NCBI GenBank assembly: GCA_949287925.1
Contig: CASEIR010000018.1
Location: 1 to 60,875, forward strand
DNA length: 60,875 nucleotides
Reading direction: 5' to 3'
Origin: an uncultured Lachnospiraceae bacterium
GTDB taxonomy: Bacteria > Bacillota > Clostridia > Lachnospirales > Lachnospiraceae
Positions within the stretch are counted from its first letter, which is position 1. Every line of letters starts with the position of its first letter. Position numbers and translations under genes: made by a program. This document shows, piece after piece, positions 40,718-49,058 of the stretch. The notes under the pieces were generated by a model, which saw only the letters and a list, made by a program, of their open reading frames with translations, ran no database searches and was not told where the DNA came from.

Positions 40718-42163
40718 CGCGGCCGGGAGGCTCGCAGCATAAGGACGCCCCGGGATCAGCCGGTTGCCATCGGTAAATCCTTCCGGCCGGTTCAAAAGCG
40801 CTTCGATCATATGGCCGCGCAGTTCTAGAATCCGCTCCTGACAGGAAGGATCCTGAATCCGGTCTGTCAGCTCATGAGGATCTTCGGACAGAAGAAAGTA
40901 CTGTTCTTTGCCGGTTTCGCAGTGCCAGATGAATTTATCTGTTCTGGTCACGATCCAGTGGTTGGAATATTCGCCGTATGCATGTTCGCCATGCAGCCAG
41001 GTACGTCCCGTTGGTTCTGCAGACGCCATAAGAGGCAGAAGGTTCTGCCCGTCTACGGAGTCAGGGCACTCTGCGCCGGCCATGGCCAGCAGAGTCGGCA
41101 TGATATCCTGAAGCTCTGCCACGGAATGGCAGACCGGAGCTGCCATCGGAAGGGATACATTCTTACCACAGGAAATCAGAAGCGGAATCCGGCAGCTTCC
41201 CTCGTATGGCCGGGATTTACGGAACATGTGATGGTCGCACAGCTCTTCACCATGATCGGAGGTGAACAGAATAATGGTATCGTCATACAGTTCCTGTTCA
41301 ACCAGCGCCATGATCAGGCGACCGATCTGATGGTCCAAATGGGTGATGCATGCATAATAGCCAATCTGGGCCTGGCGTTGGAGTTCCGGATCCAGAGGAC
41401 CCGTTTTGGAGTCGAAAATCCGGCCATCGCGCTGAAGAGCTTCTTCATCTTCCCAGTTCCCGACGTAAGGGGCTCGCAGTGGTTTGTTTTTATATAGATC
41501 AAAATAATGCTGCGGGGCGTCAAACGGCGGATGAGGACGCAGATAAGAAGCCATTAGAAAGAAGGGCTTGCGGGGATCCCGTCTGCGCAGAAAGTCCAGA
41601 CTCTGATCGGTGACCCAGTTAGTGGGATGGTATTTTTCTTCATGCATCCAGGGACGGGCCAGATAACTGTTGCAGTCAATTCCGGTGTCGGTTACGTCTG
41701 CGGTTACGCCCAGCTCCTGCTTCAGCCAGTAGAAATAATCGTCCGCCACAAACTGGGATTCATGATAAGGCACGCTGGAATATCTTGCCGCGTGCAGATA
41801 GCCGTCATGGAGCGTGACGTTGTGGAATCCCAGATAGTTGCGGAGGGGATGCACGTGCATTTTCCCCACGCACTGGGTATAATAGCCGGCCTTCGAAAGT
41901 TCTCCAGCCATGGTGTGTTCGTAGTTCCAGGGGACATTATCTTCATAGCCTACACGGCCATGATGTTCCTGGCTTCTGCCAGTGTGGAGGGCTGCCCGGG
42001 CAGCTATGCAGCTGGGGCAGGCGCTGTATGCCCGGTCGAAGGAGACGCCTTTTGCCGCCAGAGAATCCAGGTAGGGCGTTTTGACGTCAGGATGTCCGGC
42101 AAAGCCCATACAGTCTCCCCGGAACTGGTCGGACATAATGAGTAAAATGTTTGGCTGTTTCAT
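40706..42163 (-). CDS. Cys-type sulfatase (S1 family)
   Basis: A 485-residue sulfatase with no signal peptide, probably cytoplasmic. The formylglycine motif reads C52-I-A-A-R56 followed by AALHTGR, the Cys type that anaerobes mature with anSME. Metal ligands are visible in the N-terminal MSDQFRGD and in FTSDHGEELCDH. The start at 42163 has AAAGGAG at seven bases. In this setting it would desulfate sulfated mucin-type sugars after import. The C-x-A-x-R form is a variant of the usual C-x-P-S-R. The exact substrate is unknown. Confidence 0.92.
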   Translation of the reverse strand: MKQPNILLIMSDQFRGDCMGFAGHPDVKTPYLDSLAAKGVSFDRAYSACPSCIAARAALHTGRSQEHHGRVGYEDNVPWNYEHTMAGELSKAGYYTQCVGKMHVHPLRNYLGFHNVTLHDGYLHAARYSSVPYHESQFVADDYFYWLKQELGVTADVTDTGIDCNSYLARPWMHEEKYHPTNWVTDQSLDFLRRRDPRKPFFLMASYLRPHPPFDAPQHYFDLYKNKPLRAPYVGNWEDEEALQRDGRIFDSKTGPLDPELQRQAQIGYYACITHLDHQIGRLIMALVEQELYDDTIILFTSDHGEELCDHHMFRKSRPYEGSCRIPLLISCGKNVSLPMAAPVCHSVAELQDIMPTLLAMAGAECPDSVDGQNLLPLMASAEPTGRTWLHGEHAYGEYSNHWIVTRTDKFIWHCETGKEQYFLLSEDPHELTDRIQDPSCQERILELRGHMIEALLNRPEGFTDGNRLIPGRPYAASLPAASMP

Positions 42164-42263
42164 ATATTTGCTCCTTTGTAAAAACATGATAATATGAGAT
42201 GGTTTCAGTATAATTTAGCATAATACAGCCACAAATGAAAATCAAGGAGAGGAGAGAAAAGAA

Positions 42264-43055
42264 TTGTTAACCTTAGTTTTTTTTGCGGTCAGTCTGTTTT
42301 CATCTATCGTCGGATCCATATGTGGGATTGGCGGAGGCGTCATTATTAAACCTGTTCTGGACGCAGCAGATATTATGAGTGTAAGCTGTATCAGCTTTTT
42401 GTCCGGCTGCACTGTGCTGGCAATGTCGGTGGTCTCTGTTGGAAAGAATATCCGGAATAAAACCGCAAAGCTGAATGTGAGGATTGCCACATCGCTGGCA
42501 ATTGGAGCCGCATCGGGCGGTGTGATAGGTAAAATCCTGTTCCAGTCGCTGAAGCGGGCGGCAGGAAATGAAAATATGGTGGGAATGACACAGGCAGTTG
42601 TACTGATGCTCATTACACTAGCCACGCTGCTTTATACCTTGTTCAAAAAACAGATTCGGACCCGGAGCTATTCACAGATCTGGCTTTGTCTGCTGATCGG
42701 GGTTTTACTGGGGATTCTTTCCAGTTTCCTGGGAATTGGCGGAGGCCCCATTAACCTGATGGTGCTGGGATATTTCTTTTCCATGTCAACCAAAGAAGCG
42801 GCCTTAAGTTCCCTCTATATCATCATGTTTTCCCAGATTACAAGTCTGCTCCAGACGGTCGTAACCGGAAGTATACCGGACGTACAGTTCATCTATCTGG
42901 CAGTCATGCTGGTCGGAGGCGTTGCGGGGGGCATGATAGGAAGTCGGGTGAACCGAAAAATACCGGAGAAAAATGTAGACCGTTTGTTTATGGCGCTGAT
43001 GCTCGTGATCATAGGGATTAATATTTATAATGCAGTGCGGTTTGCGGTAGGATAA
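42264..43055 (+). CDS. TauE/SafE family anion exporter
   Basis: A 263-residue membrane protein with about eight helices and the internal repeat of the TauE/SafE family, visible as GSICGIGGGVIIKPVL and SSFLGIGGGPINLMVL. Known members move sulfite, sulfoacetate or related anions. It starts at TTG 42264 with AGGAG upstream. It is divergent from the sulfatase by about 100 bases, so export of the sulfate or sulfite released by desulfation is a reasonable inference. Confidence 0.88.
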   Translation: MLTLVFFAVSLFSSIVGSICGIGGGVIIKPVLDAADIMSVSCISFLSGCTVLAMSVVSVGKNIRNKTAKLNVRIATSLAIGAASGGVIGKILFQSLKRAAGNENMVGMTQAVVLMLITLATLLYTLFKKQIRTRSYSQIWLCLLIGVLLGILSSFLGIGGGPINLMVLGYFFSMSTKEAALSSLYIIMFSQITSLLQTVVTGSIPDVQFIYLAVMLVGGVAGGMIGSRVNRKIPEKNVDRLFMALMLVIIGINIYNAVRFAVG

Positions 43056-43066
43056 AATTATGATTT

Positions 43067-43096
43067 TTGTGCAAATCAAAGATAAAATTGTATAAA
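43067..43096 (+). promoter_or_regulatory. Promoter of the nucleotidyltransferase-kinase-galE operon
   Basis: TTGTGC (43067-43072), 18-base spacer, TATAAA (43091-43096), leaving a leader of about 80 bases. Confidence 0.5.
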
Positions 43097-43182
43097 GAAT
43101 ATTGAAAGAAAGTCAACTACAATAAGAACAGATTAAAGAGAGGGCTTAAAAGAGCCCGGATTGTGAAAAGGAGGATGCTGAT

Positions 43183-44106
43183 ATGAACAAGCCAGTGTTG
43201 GTGATTATGGCGGCAGGAATGGGAAGTCGTTACGGCGGGCTGAAACAGATTGACCCGGTGGATGATGAAGGACATATTATCATGGATTTTTCCATGTTTG
43301 ACGCGAAAAGAGCCGGATTTGAGAAGGTAATCTTTATTATTAAAAAAGAAAATGAGGCTGATTTTAAAGAGGCGGTTGGCGACCGTATGTCCAAATATAT
43401 GGAAGTGTCTTATGCATTCCAGGAGCTTGGAAATATTCCGGAAGGATTTGAAGTTCCGGAAGGGCGTGTGAAGCCGTGGGGAACTGCACACGCGGTACTG
43501 AGCTGTATTGATCAGATCGACGGCCCATTTGCGGTAATCAATGCAGATGATTATTACGGACGGGAAGCTTTCCAGCTGATCTATGATTATCTGGCGTCTC
43601 ATCAGGATGATGATAAGTATCGTTATACCATGGTGGGATACGAGCTGGGCAAAACCGTTACGGATAACGGACATGTTGCACGTGGCGTGTGTGAGATGAA
43701 TGAGAAGGGTGAACTCGTTGCCATCAATGAGCGGACAAAGATTGAAAAGAGAGACGGCGGAATCGCATTTACAGAGGATGACGGAGAGACATGGACATTC
43801 GTTCCGGCCGATACAACGGTTTCTATGAATATGTGGGGATTCACAAGAAGTATTTTAGATGAGATCAAAGCCGGATTCCCGGCCTTCCTTGAAAAGGGGA
43901 TCAAGGAAAATCCAATGAAATGTGAATACTTCCTGCCGGCAGTGGTCAGCAGGCTTCTTGGGGAAGACCGTGCGACCGTAGCGGTTCTGAAGTCAGCAGA
44001 TAAATGGTATGGCGTAACGTATAAAGAAGATAAGCCGGTAGTCGTTGCGGCGATCCGCAAAATGAAGGAAGAAGGACTGTATCCGGCACACTTATGGGAG
44101 GAATAA
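43183..44106 (+). CDS. Sugar-1-phosphate nucleotidyltransferase (GalU/RmlA fold)
   Basis: A 307-residue NTP transferase. The glycine-rich nucleotide loop is MAAGMGSRYGGLKQ, the metal-binding Asp lies in NADDYYG, and WGTAHAVL is the uridine/base contact. It is shorter than GalU (about 300 with different spacing) and belongs to a branch common in gut Clostridia. Placed directly before a NahK-like kinase and galE, it probably charges GlcNAc-1-P, GalNAc-1-P or Gal-1-P with UTP. The bifidobacterial lacto-N-biose pathway uses a GalT-type transferase at this point. AAAGGAGGA precedes the ATG. Confidence 0.85.
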   Translation: MNKPVLVIMAAGMGSRYGGLKQIDPVDDEGHIIMDFSMFDAKRAGFEKVIFIIKKENEADFKEAVGDRMSKYMEVSYAFQELGNIPEGFEVPEGRVKPWGTAHAVLSCIDQIDGPFAVINADDYYGREAFQLIYDYLASHQDDDKYRYTMVGYELGKTVTDNGHVARGVCEMNEKGELVAINERTKIEKRDGGIAFTEDDGETWTFVPADTTVSMNMWGFTRSILDEIKAGFPAFLEKGIKENPMKCEYFLPAVVSRLLGEDRATVAVLKSADKWYGVTYKEDKPVVVAAIRKMKEEGLYPAHLWEE

Positions 44107-44110
44107 GAAA

Positions 44111-45229
44111 ATGGAACTTGTAACACAGAAGCAGATGAGTGAAGCAATTGCAAATTTCCGTTATGAAGGCGTACTGGTAAAGGAAGGCCCTTATGGAAGC
44201 GGTCATATCAACGACACCTATCTTCTGGTGTTCAACATCGCAGAAATGGGCCAGATTAAGGTCATTCTTCAAAGAATGAATAAGGACGTGTTCTCAGATC
44301 CGGTGAGTCTGATGGAAAATATCACAGGCGTGACCTCTTATCTGAGAGAGCGGATCATTGAAAATGGCGGCGATCCGGAGAGAGAGACGCTGAACGTTAT
44401 TCCGGCGGTAGATGGGAAAACATATTATAAGGATTCTTGTGGGGATTATTGGAGATCTTATAAGTTTATCACAGATTCTACCAGTTATGATCAGGTAGAG
44501 AAGCCGGAGGATTTCTACGAGAGCGCAGTTGCGTTTGGGAATTTCCAGAGATTGCTTGCAGATTACCCTGCGGAGACTTTGCATGAAACCATCAAAGGCT
44601 TTCACGATACAAAAGCCAGATTTGCTGTGTTCAAAAAAGCAGTAGAAGAGGATGTGATGGGAAGAGCCGCCTCTGTGCAGAAGGAGATCCAGTTCGTACT
44701 GGAGAGAGAAGAAATCGCGGATTATTTCTCCGATCTGCTTGCAAAAGGAGAGCTTCCGCTTCGTGTTACACACAATGATACAAAGCTGAACAATATTATG
44801 ATCGATGACAAGACCGGAAAAGGAATCTGCGTCATTGATCTGGATACTGTAATGCCGGGCCTGGCCATGAACGATTTCGGCGATTCCATCCGTTTCGGCG
44901 CAAGCACCGCCGCAGAGGATGAGGTAGATCTGAGCAAAGTGTCCTGCAGCATGGAGCTGTTTGAACTCTATACAAAAGGGTTCATCGAGGGATGTGCTGG
45001 CAAGCTGACAGAAAAAGAGATCCAGCTGCTTCCCATGGGCGCAAAGACCATGACTTTCGAATGCGGTATGCGGTTCCTGACCGATTATCTGCAGGGAGAT
45101 ACCTACTTCAAGATCCACAGAGAAGGACATAATCTGGACCGGTGCAGAACCCAGTTCAAGCTGGTTGAAGATATGGAGCAGAAGTGGTATACTATGAAAG
45201 AAATTGTGAACAAGTACAGTAACAAGTAG
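44111..45229 (+). CDS. N-acetylhexosamine 1-kinase-like phosphotransferase (NahK-type)
   Basis: A 372-residue kinase of the aminoglycoside-phosphotransferase fold. Motifs are GSGHINDTYLL (nucleotide loop), VTHNDTKLNNIMID (catalytic HxDxxxxN) and VIDLDTVMPGL (Mg-binding). The length and motifs match NahK, which phosphorylates GlcNAc or GalNAc at C1. It would act on the HexNAc released by the GH112 enzyme. The start is four bases after the nucleotidyltransferase stop, and galE follows by 12 bases, so the three steps are co-expressed. Confidence 0.88.
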   Translation: MELVTQKQMSEAIANFRYEGVLVKEGPYGSGHINDTYLLVFNIAEMGQIKVILQRMNKDVFSDPVSLMENITGVTSYLRERIIENGGDPERETLNVIPAVDGKTYYKDSCGDYWRSYKFITDSTSYDQVEKPEDFYESAVAFGNFQRLLADYPAETLHETIKGFHDTKARFAVFKKAVEEDVMGRAASVQKEIQFVLEREEIADYFSDLLAKGELPLRVTHNDTKLNNIMIDDKTGKGICVIDLDTVMPGLAMNDFGDSIRFGASTAAEDEVDLSKVSCSMELFELYTKGFIEGCAGKLTEKEIQLLPMGAKTMTFECGMRFLTDYLQGDTYFKIHREGHNLDRCRTQFKLVEDMEQKWYTMKEIVNKYSNK

Positions 45230-45241
45230 GAGGTATTGAAA

Positions 45242-46261
45242 ATGGCAAAGATTTTGATCACAGGTGGTGCCGGATACATCGGAAGTCACACTGCGCTGGA
45301 GCTTTTGAATGAAGGATACGAGGTAGTTGTATATGACAATCTCTGCAATTCCTCAGAAGAATCTCTTAAGAGAGTCGAGGAATTGACTGGAAAGACGGTG
45401 AAGTTCTATGAGGGCGATGTGCTGGATGCAGAAGCGCTGGAAGCCATGTTCCGTGCAGAAAACATCGACGCGGTTATCCACTGTGCTGCATTGAAAGCAG
45501 TGGGAGAATCTGTACAGAAGCCATTGGAATACTATAAGAATAATATTACCGGAACCCTGACACTGATGGATGTGATGAACAAAGTCGGAGTAAAGAATAT
45601 TGTATTCAGTTCATCCGCAACCGTATACGGAAGCCCGGAAGAGATCCCGATCACAGAGGCATGCCCGAAGGGTCAGTGCACGAATCCTTATGGCTGGACA
45701 AAGTCTATGATGGAACAGATCATGAGCGATGTACAGAAAGCAAATCCAGATTGGAACGTCATTCTGCTTCGTTATTTCAATCCGGTCGGAGCTCACAAGA
45801 GCGGAAGAATCGGAGAAGACCCGAAGGGAATCCCCAACAACCTGATGCCGTATATCTCACAGGTGGCAGTAGGCAAGCTGGAGAAGCTGGGCGTATTCGG
45901 TGACGATTACAACACACCGGACGGAACCGGCGTACGTGATTATATCCATGTAGTGGATCTGGCAATCGGACATGTAAAAGCAATCAATTACATCTTCAGC
46001 AACCCTGGACTGGATGTGATCAACCTGGGAACCGGCGTAGGCTATTCCGTACTGGACATGGTAAAAGCATTCTCCAAAGCATGCGGAAAAGAGATTCCAT
46101 ACGAGATCAAGCCAAGACGCGCAGGCGACATCGATATGTGTTATGCAGATCCTGCAAAAGCACTGAAGGTGCTGGGATGGAAAGCAGAACGCGGTCTGGA
46201 CGAGATGTGCGAAGACACCTGGAGATGGCAGTCACAGAATCCAAACGGATATCAGAAATAA
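45242..46261 (+). CDS. galE: UDP-glucose/UDP-N-acetylglucosamine 4-epimerase
   Basis: An NAD-dependent short-chain dehydrogenase fold enzyme that interconverts UDP-glucose and UDP-galactose, often also the N-acetyl forms. The 339-residue protein has [10 protein letters not shown] (NAD loop), the FSSSATVYG Ser and the [13 protein letters not shown] Tyr-Lys pair of the active site, and [16 protein letters not shown] 45242 has AGGAGG eight bases before it; TTG 45236 is less likely. Last gene of the three-gene operon, with a strong terminator after it. Confidence 0.96.
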   Translation: MAKILITGGAGYIGSHTALELLNEGYEVVVYDNLCNSSEESLKRVEELTGKTVKFYEGDVLDAEALEAMFRAENIDAVIHCAALKAVGESVQKPLEYYKNNITGTLTLMDVMNKVGVKNIVFSSSATVYGSPEEIPITEACPKGQCTNPYGWTKSMMEQIMSDVQKANPDWNVILLRYFNPVGAHKSGRIGEDPKGIPNNLMPYISQVAVGKLEKLGVFGDDYNTPDGTGVRDYIHVVDLAIGHVKAINYIFSNPGLDVINLGTGVGYSVLDMVKAFSKACGKEIPYEIKPRRAGDIDMCYADPAKALKVLGWKAERGLDEMCEDTWRWQSQNPNGYQK

Positions 46262-46290
46262 AGTCTGGAAAAATTTCGGATAAAAACGGC

Positions 46291-46328
46291 AAAAGACGGC
46301 ATTTTCCTCACGAAAATGCCGTCTTTTC
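46291..46328 (+). terminator. Terminator of the galE operon
   Basis: AAAAGACGGCATTTT and AAAATGCCGTCTTTT form a perfect 15-bp stem with a seven-base loop. Confidence 0.95.
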
Positions 46329-46343
46329 AATTCCCCCATAAAG

Positions 46344-46352
46344 TGATATAAT
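46344..46352 (+). promoter_or_regulatory. Extended -10 promoter of the gdpP operon
   Basis: TGATATAAT (TATAAT 46347-46352) with TTTTCA about 17 bases before it. The predicted start near 46359 coincides with the beginning of the GC-rich structured leader. Confidence 0.65.
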
Positions 46353-46361
46353 GTGCGCATA

Positions 46362-46524
46362 GGCAACGAGCCCTGCACCCCTCCTGACACGCAGACCGCC
46401 TGCGTGCAGGCGAGGCTGCGTGCAGGGAGGGGTATAGGGCGAGCGCGAGCGACCGACGGGGGAAGCCCGTCGGATGAGCGAGGCGAGAGCCCGAACCGAC
46501 GTGCGAAAGCACGGCGAGAGAGGA
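46362..46524 (+). other. GC-rich, highly self-complementary leader of gdpP
   Basis: This stretch is much richer in G and C than its neighbours. Stem 1 pairs GCCCT-gca-CCCCTCC (46370-46384) with GGAGGGG-tat-AGGGC (46426-46440). Nested inside are CACGCAG/CTGCGTG (46388-46394 with 46416-46422) and CGCCTG/CAGGCG with a CGTG loop. Two more hairpins follow: CCGACGGG/CCCGTCGG and CGTGC-GAAA-GCACG with a GNRA loop. GCGAG-type repeats lie between them. It is not a riboswitch class I recognise. It may be a new structured RNA, a leader element, or an interspersed repeat. Confidence 0.7.
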
Positions 46525-46531
46525 TAGAATT

Positions 46532-48592
46532 ATGTCGGATAAGCAAAATGAAAAGGTGCAATTAAAAGGTCAGCTTCGGCTTTATATGCAGTTGCCGGCT
46601 GTCATGGCCGTACTTCTGGCTGCGCTGAATGTCTGGATCTATTGTATGGACCGGCGTGCAGGGTTGCTGATGCTGGTATTTGTGACTATCTATATTTTTA
46701 TGGTCGGATACCTGTATTTCTATAGCAACTCTATTATTATGAAAGATCTGGTAGAATTTGCAGCTCAGTATGGCATTGTACAGAATACTCTTCTGAAAGA
46801 GCTGTCTATTCCATATGCAATTCTGCTGGATGATGGAAAAGCGGTCTGGATGAATGATCAGTTTGAAGCAGTCCTGGGAGGAAGGCTCAAGGGAGATGCA
46901 TATATCAGCAAATATATTCCGGAGCTGAACCGCAGTGTATTTCCCAAGCATGAAGGAGAAAGCACCAGCCTGGAAGTTTACTGCTCAGACAGAGAATACC
47001 AGGCAGAACTGCGTTGTGTATCGGTACATGGATTCAGCGAGACTGAGAAACTGCTGCAGCTGCCGGAGGAAAAAGAATATTTTGTAGCAGTATATCTGCG
47101 GGATGTTACAGAGCTGAATAAATACATTCGGGAAAATGAACAGCAGCGTCTTGTTGCAGGTCTGATCTATATTGATAATTATGATGAAGTAATTAACAGT
47201 GTGGAAGAAGTGCGCCAGTCTCTTCTGATGGCGCTGGTGGACCGGAAGATCAACCAGTACATTGCGAAAGTGGACGGCATTGTCAAAAAGATGGAAAACG
47301 ATAAATACTTTATCGTGATCAAGAAACAGTATTTTAAACAGCTGGAGGAGGATAAATTCTCGCTGTTGGAAGATGTGAAATCCGTAAACATCGGCAATGG
47401 GATTCCGGCGACACTCAGCATCGGTCTTGGACTCAGCAGCGAAGCATATGCGCAGAGCTATAACTATGCCCGGGTGGCCATTGACCTTGCGCTTGCCAGA
47501 GGCGGTGATCAGGCAGTGATCAAAGATTGCAGCGGAATCACTTACTATGGAGGAAAGCGGGAGCAGACTTCCAAAAACACACGTGTAAAGGCGAGAGTGA
47601 AGGCAGAAGCGCTGCGAGAATTTATTACGGTCAAGGACAAGATTTTTGTAATGGGGCATAGGCTCACGGACGTGGATGCTTTTGGTGCGGCTTTGGGAAT
47701 CTACCGGGCATCTGCAGCTCTGGAGAAAAAGGCGCATATCGTGATCAACGAGATCTCAGCGTCTCTGAGACCTCTTTACGAATGTTATGAAAAGGATCCG
47801 TTTTATCCGGATGATCTGTTTCTGACTTCTGCGGAAGCGATTGCCATGGCGGATGAGAATTCCATGGTGGTGGTGGTAGACACGAACCGGCCGCAGATGA
47901 CGGAATGTGAAGAATTACTGAAGAAGACGAAGACGATTGTTGTACTGGATCACCACAGACAGAGCAGCGACAATATCGACAATGCATTATTGTCCTATAT
48001 AGAACCCTATGCATCATCGGCCTGCGAGATGGTATCCGAGGTTCTGCAGTATATTGTGGATGACATTAAGATTCCAAAACTGGAAGCCAGCAGTCTCTAT
48101 GCAGGAATCATGATCGATACGAATAATTTTGTGAATCGGACAGGGGTACGAACTTTTGAAGCGGCGGCATTCTTAAGAAGATGCGGCGCAGATATTACTC
48201 TTGTACGCAAGATGTTCCGGGACGACATGGAGTCATACCGCGCAAAAGCAGAGATCATCAGCAGTGCAGAAGTCTATCATGAAAAATTTGCCATTGCGGT
48301 GGGGCGTCATATGACGATCGAAAGCCCCACTATTATCGGAGCCCAGGCAGCGAATGAGCTATTGGACATCAACGCCATTAAAGCATCCTTCGTGCTGACG
48401 GAGTACAATGGCAGGATCTATATCAGTGCACGTTCCATCGATGAGGTGAATGTGCAGATTATCATGGAACGCCTGGGAGGAGGCGGACATATGAATGCTT
48501 CCGGGGCGCAGTTTGACCATACGGATATGGAGGCTGCTGTGGTAAGCTTGAAACAGGTGCTCGATGAGATGATTGAAGGAGGAGATATATAA
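46532..48592 (+). CDS. gdpP: Cyclic-di-AMP phosphodiesterase GdpP
   Basis: A membrane phosphodiesterase that breaks c-di-AMP to pApA and so affects osmotic and cell-wall balance. The 686-residue protein has two N-terminal helices (about 20-65), a degenerate PAS domain, a modified GGDEF domain (about 190-340) lacking the GGDEF signature, and DHH/DHHA1 domains. Catalytic motifs are MGHRLTDVDAFG, VVVDTN, LDHHRQ and GGGGHMNASGAQ. AGAGAGGA precedes the ATG. It is first in the conserved gdpP-rplI-dnaB operon. Confidence 0.95.
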   Translation: MSDKQNEKVQLKGQLRLYMQLPAVMAVLLAALNVWIYCMDRRAGLLMLVFVTIYIFMVGYLYFYSNSIIMKDLVEFAAQYGIVQNTLLKELSIPYAILLDDGKAVWMNDQFEAVLGGRLKGDAYISKYIPELNRSVFPKHEGESTSLEVYCSDREYQAELRCVSVHGFSETEKLLQLPEEKEYFVAVYLRDVTELNKYIRENEQQRLVAGLIYIDNYDEVINSVEEVRQSLLMALVDRKINQYIAKVDGIVKKMENDKYFIVIKKQYFKQLEEDKFSLLEDVKSVNIGNGIPATLSIGLGLSSEAYAQSYNYARVAIDLALARGGDQAVIKDCSGITYYGGKREQTSKNTRVKARVKAEALREFITVKDKIFVMGHRLTDVDAFGAALGIYRASAALEKKAHIVINEISASLRPLYECYEKDPFYPDDLFLTSAEAIAMADENSMVVVVDTNRPQMTECEELLKKTKTIVVLDHHRQSSDNIDNALLSYIEPYASSACEMVSEVLQYIVDDIKIPKLEASSLYAGIMIDTNNFVNRTGVRTFEAAAFLRRCGADITLVRKMFRDDMESYRAKAEIISSAEVYHEKFAIAVGRHMTIESPTIIGAQAANELLDINAIKASFVLTEYNGRIYISARSIDEVNVQIIMERLGGGGHMNASGAQFDHTDMEAAVVSLKQVLDEMIEGGDI

Positions 48593-48595
48593 ATT

Positions 48596-49045
48596 ATGAA
48601 GGTAATATTGACAGAAGACGTAAAATCATTAGGTAAAAAAGGCGAGATCGTAGAGGTTAGCGACGGCTATGCAAGAAATTTTATTCTGAAGAAGAAAAAA
48701 GGGGTGGAGGCGAACAACCAGAACCTGAACGACCTGAAATTAAAGAAAGCAAACGAGGATAAGATTGCACAGGAACAGTATGAAGCTGCGCAGGAACTGG
48801 GCAAGAAAATAGAAGCCGGAGAAATACGCCTGGCAATTAAGATGGGCGAGGGCGGTAAAGCTTTCGGTTCTGTATCTTCCAAGGAAATAGCAGAAGCAGT
48901 CAAAGAACAGATGGGATTGGATATCGACAAGAAAAAAGTGCAGCTCAAGGAAACCATTAAGACGCTTGGAACGCATAATGTAGTTGTAAAACTGCATCCG
49001 AAGGTAACAGCGGAGCTGAAAGTGTCTGTCACGGAAGAGGCCTAG
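48596..49045 (+). CDS. rplI: 50S ribosomal protein L9
   Basis: A 149-residue protein with the N-terminal rRNA-binding domain (MKVILTEDVKSLGKKGEIVEVSD; GYARNFILKKK), the long central helix and the C-terminal domain (GGKAFGSVSSKEIAEAV; TLGTHNVVVKLHP). It starts three bases after gdpP and precedes dnaB by 13 bases, the usual Firmicutes order. GGAGGAGA serves as the ribosome site. Confidence 0.97.
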   Translation: MKVILTEDVKSLGKKGEIVEVSDGYARNFILKKKKGVEANNQNLNDLKLKKANEDKIAQEQYEAAQELGKKIEAGEIRLAIKMGEGGKAFGSVSSKEIAEAVKEQMGLDIDKKKVQLKETIKTLGTHNVVVKLHPKVTAELKVSVTEEA

Positions 49046-49058
49046 GGGGACGAAAAGC

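Noticed and set aside
44294-45289. Long 331-codon frame antisense to the NahK-like gene
   Set aside because: Shadow of a real gene; no conserved motif and poor composition for a protein.
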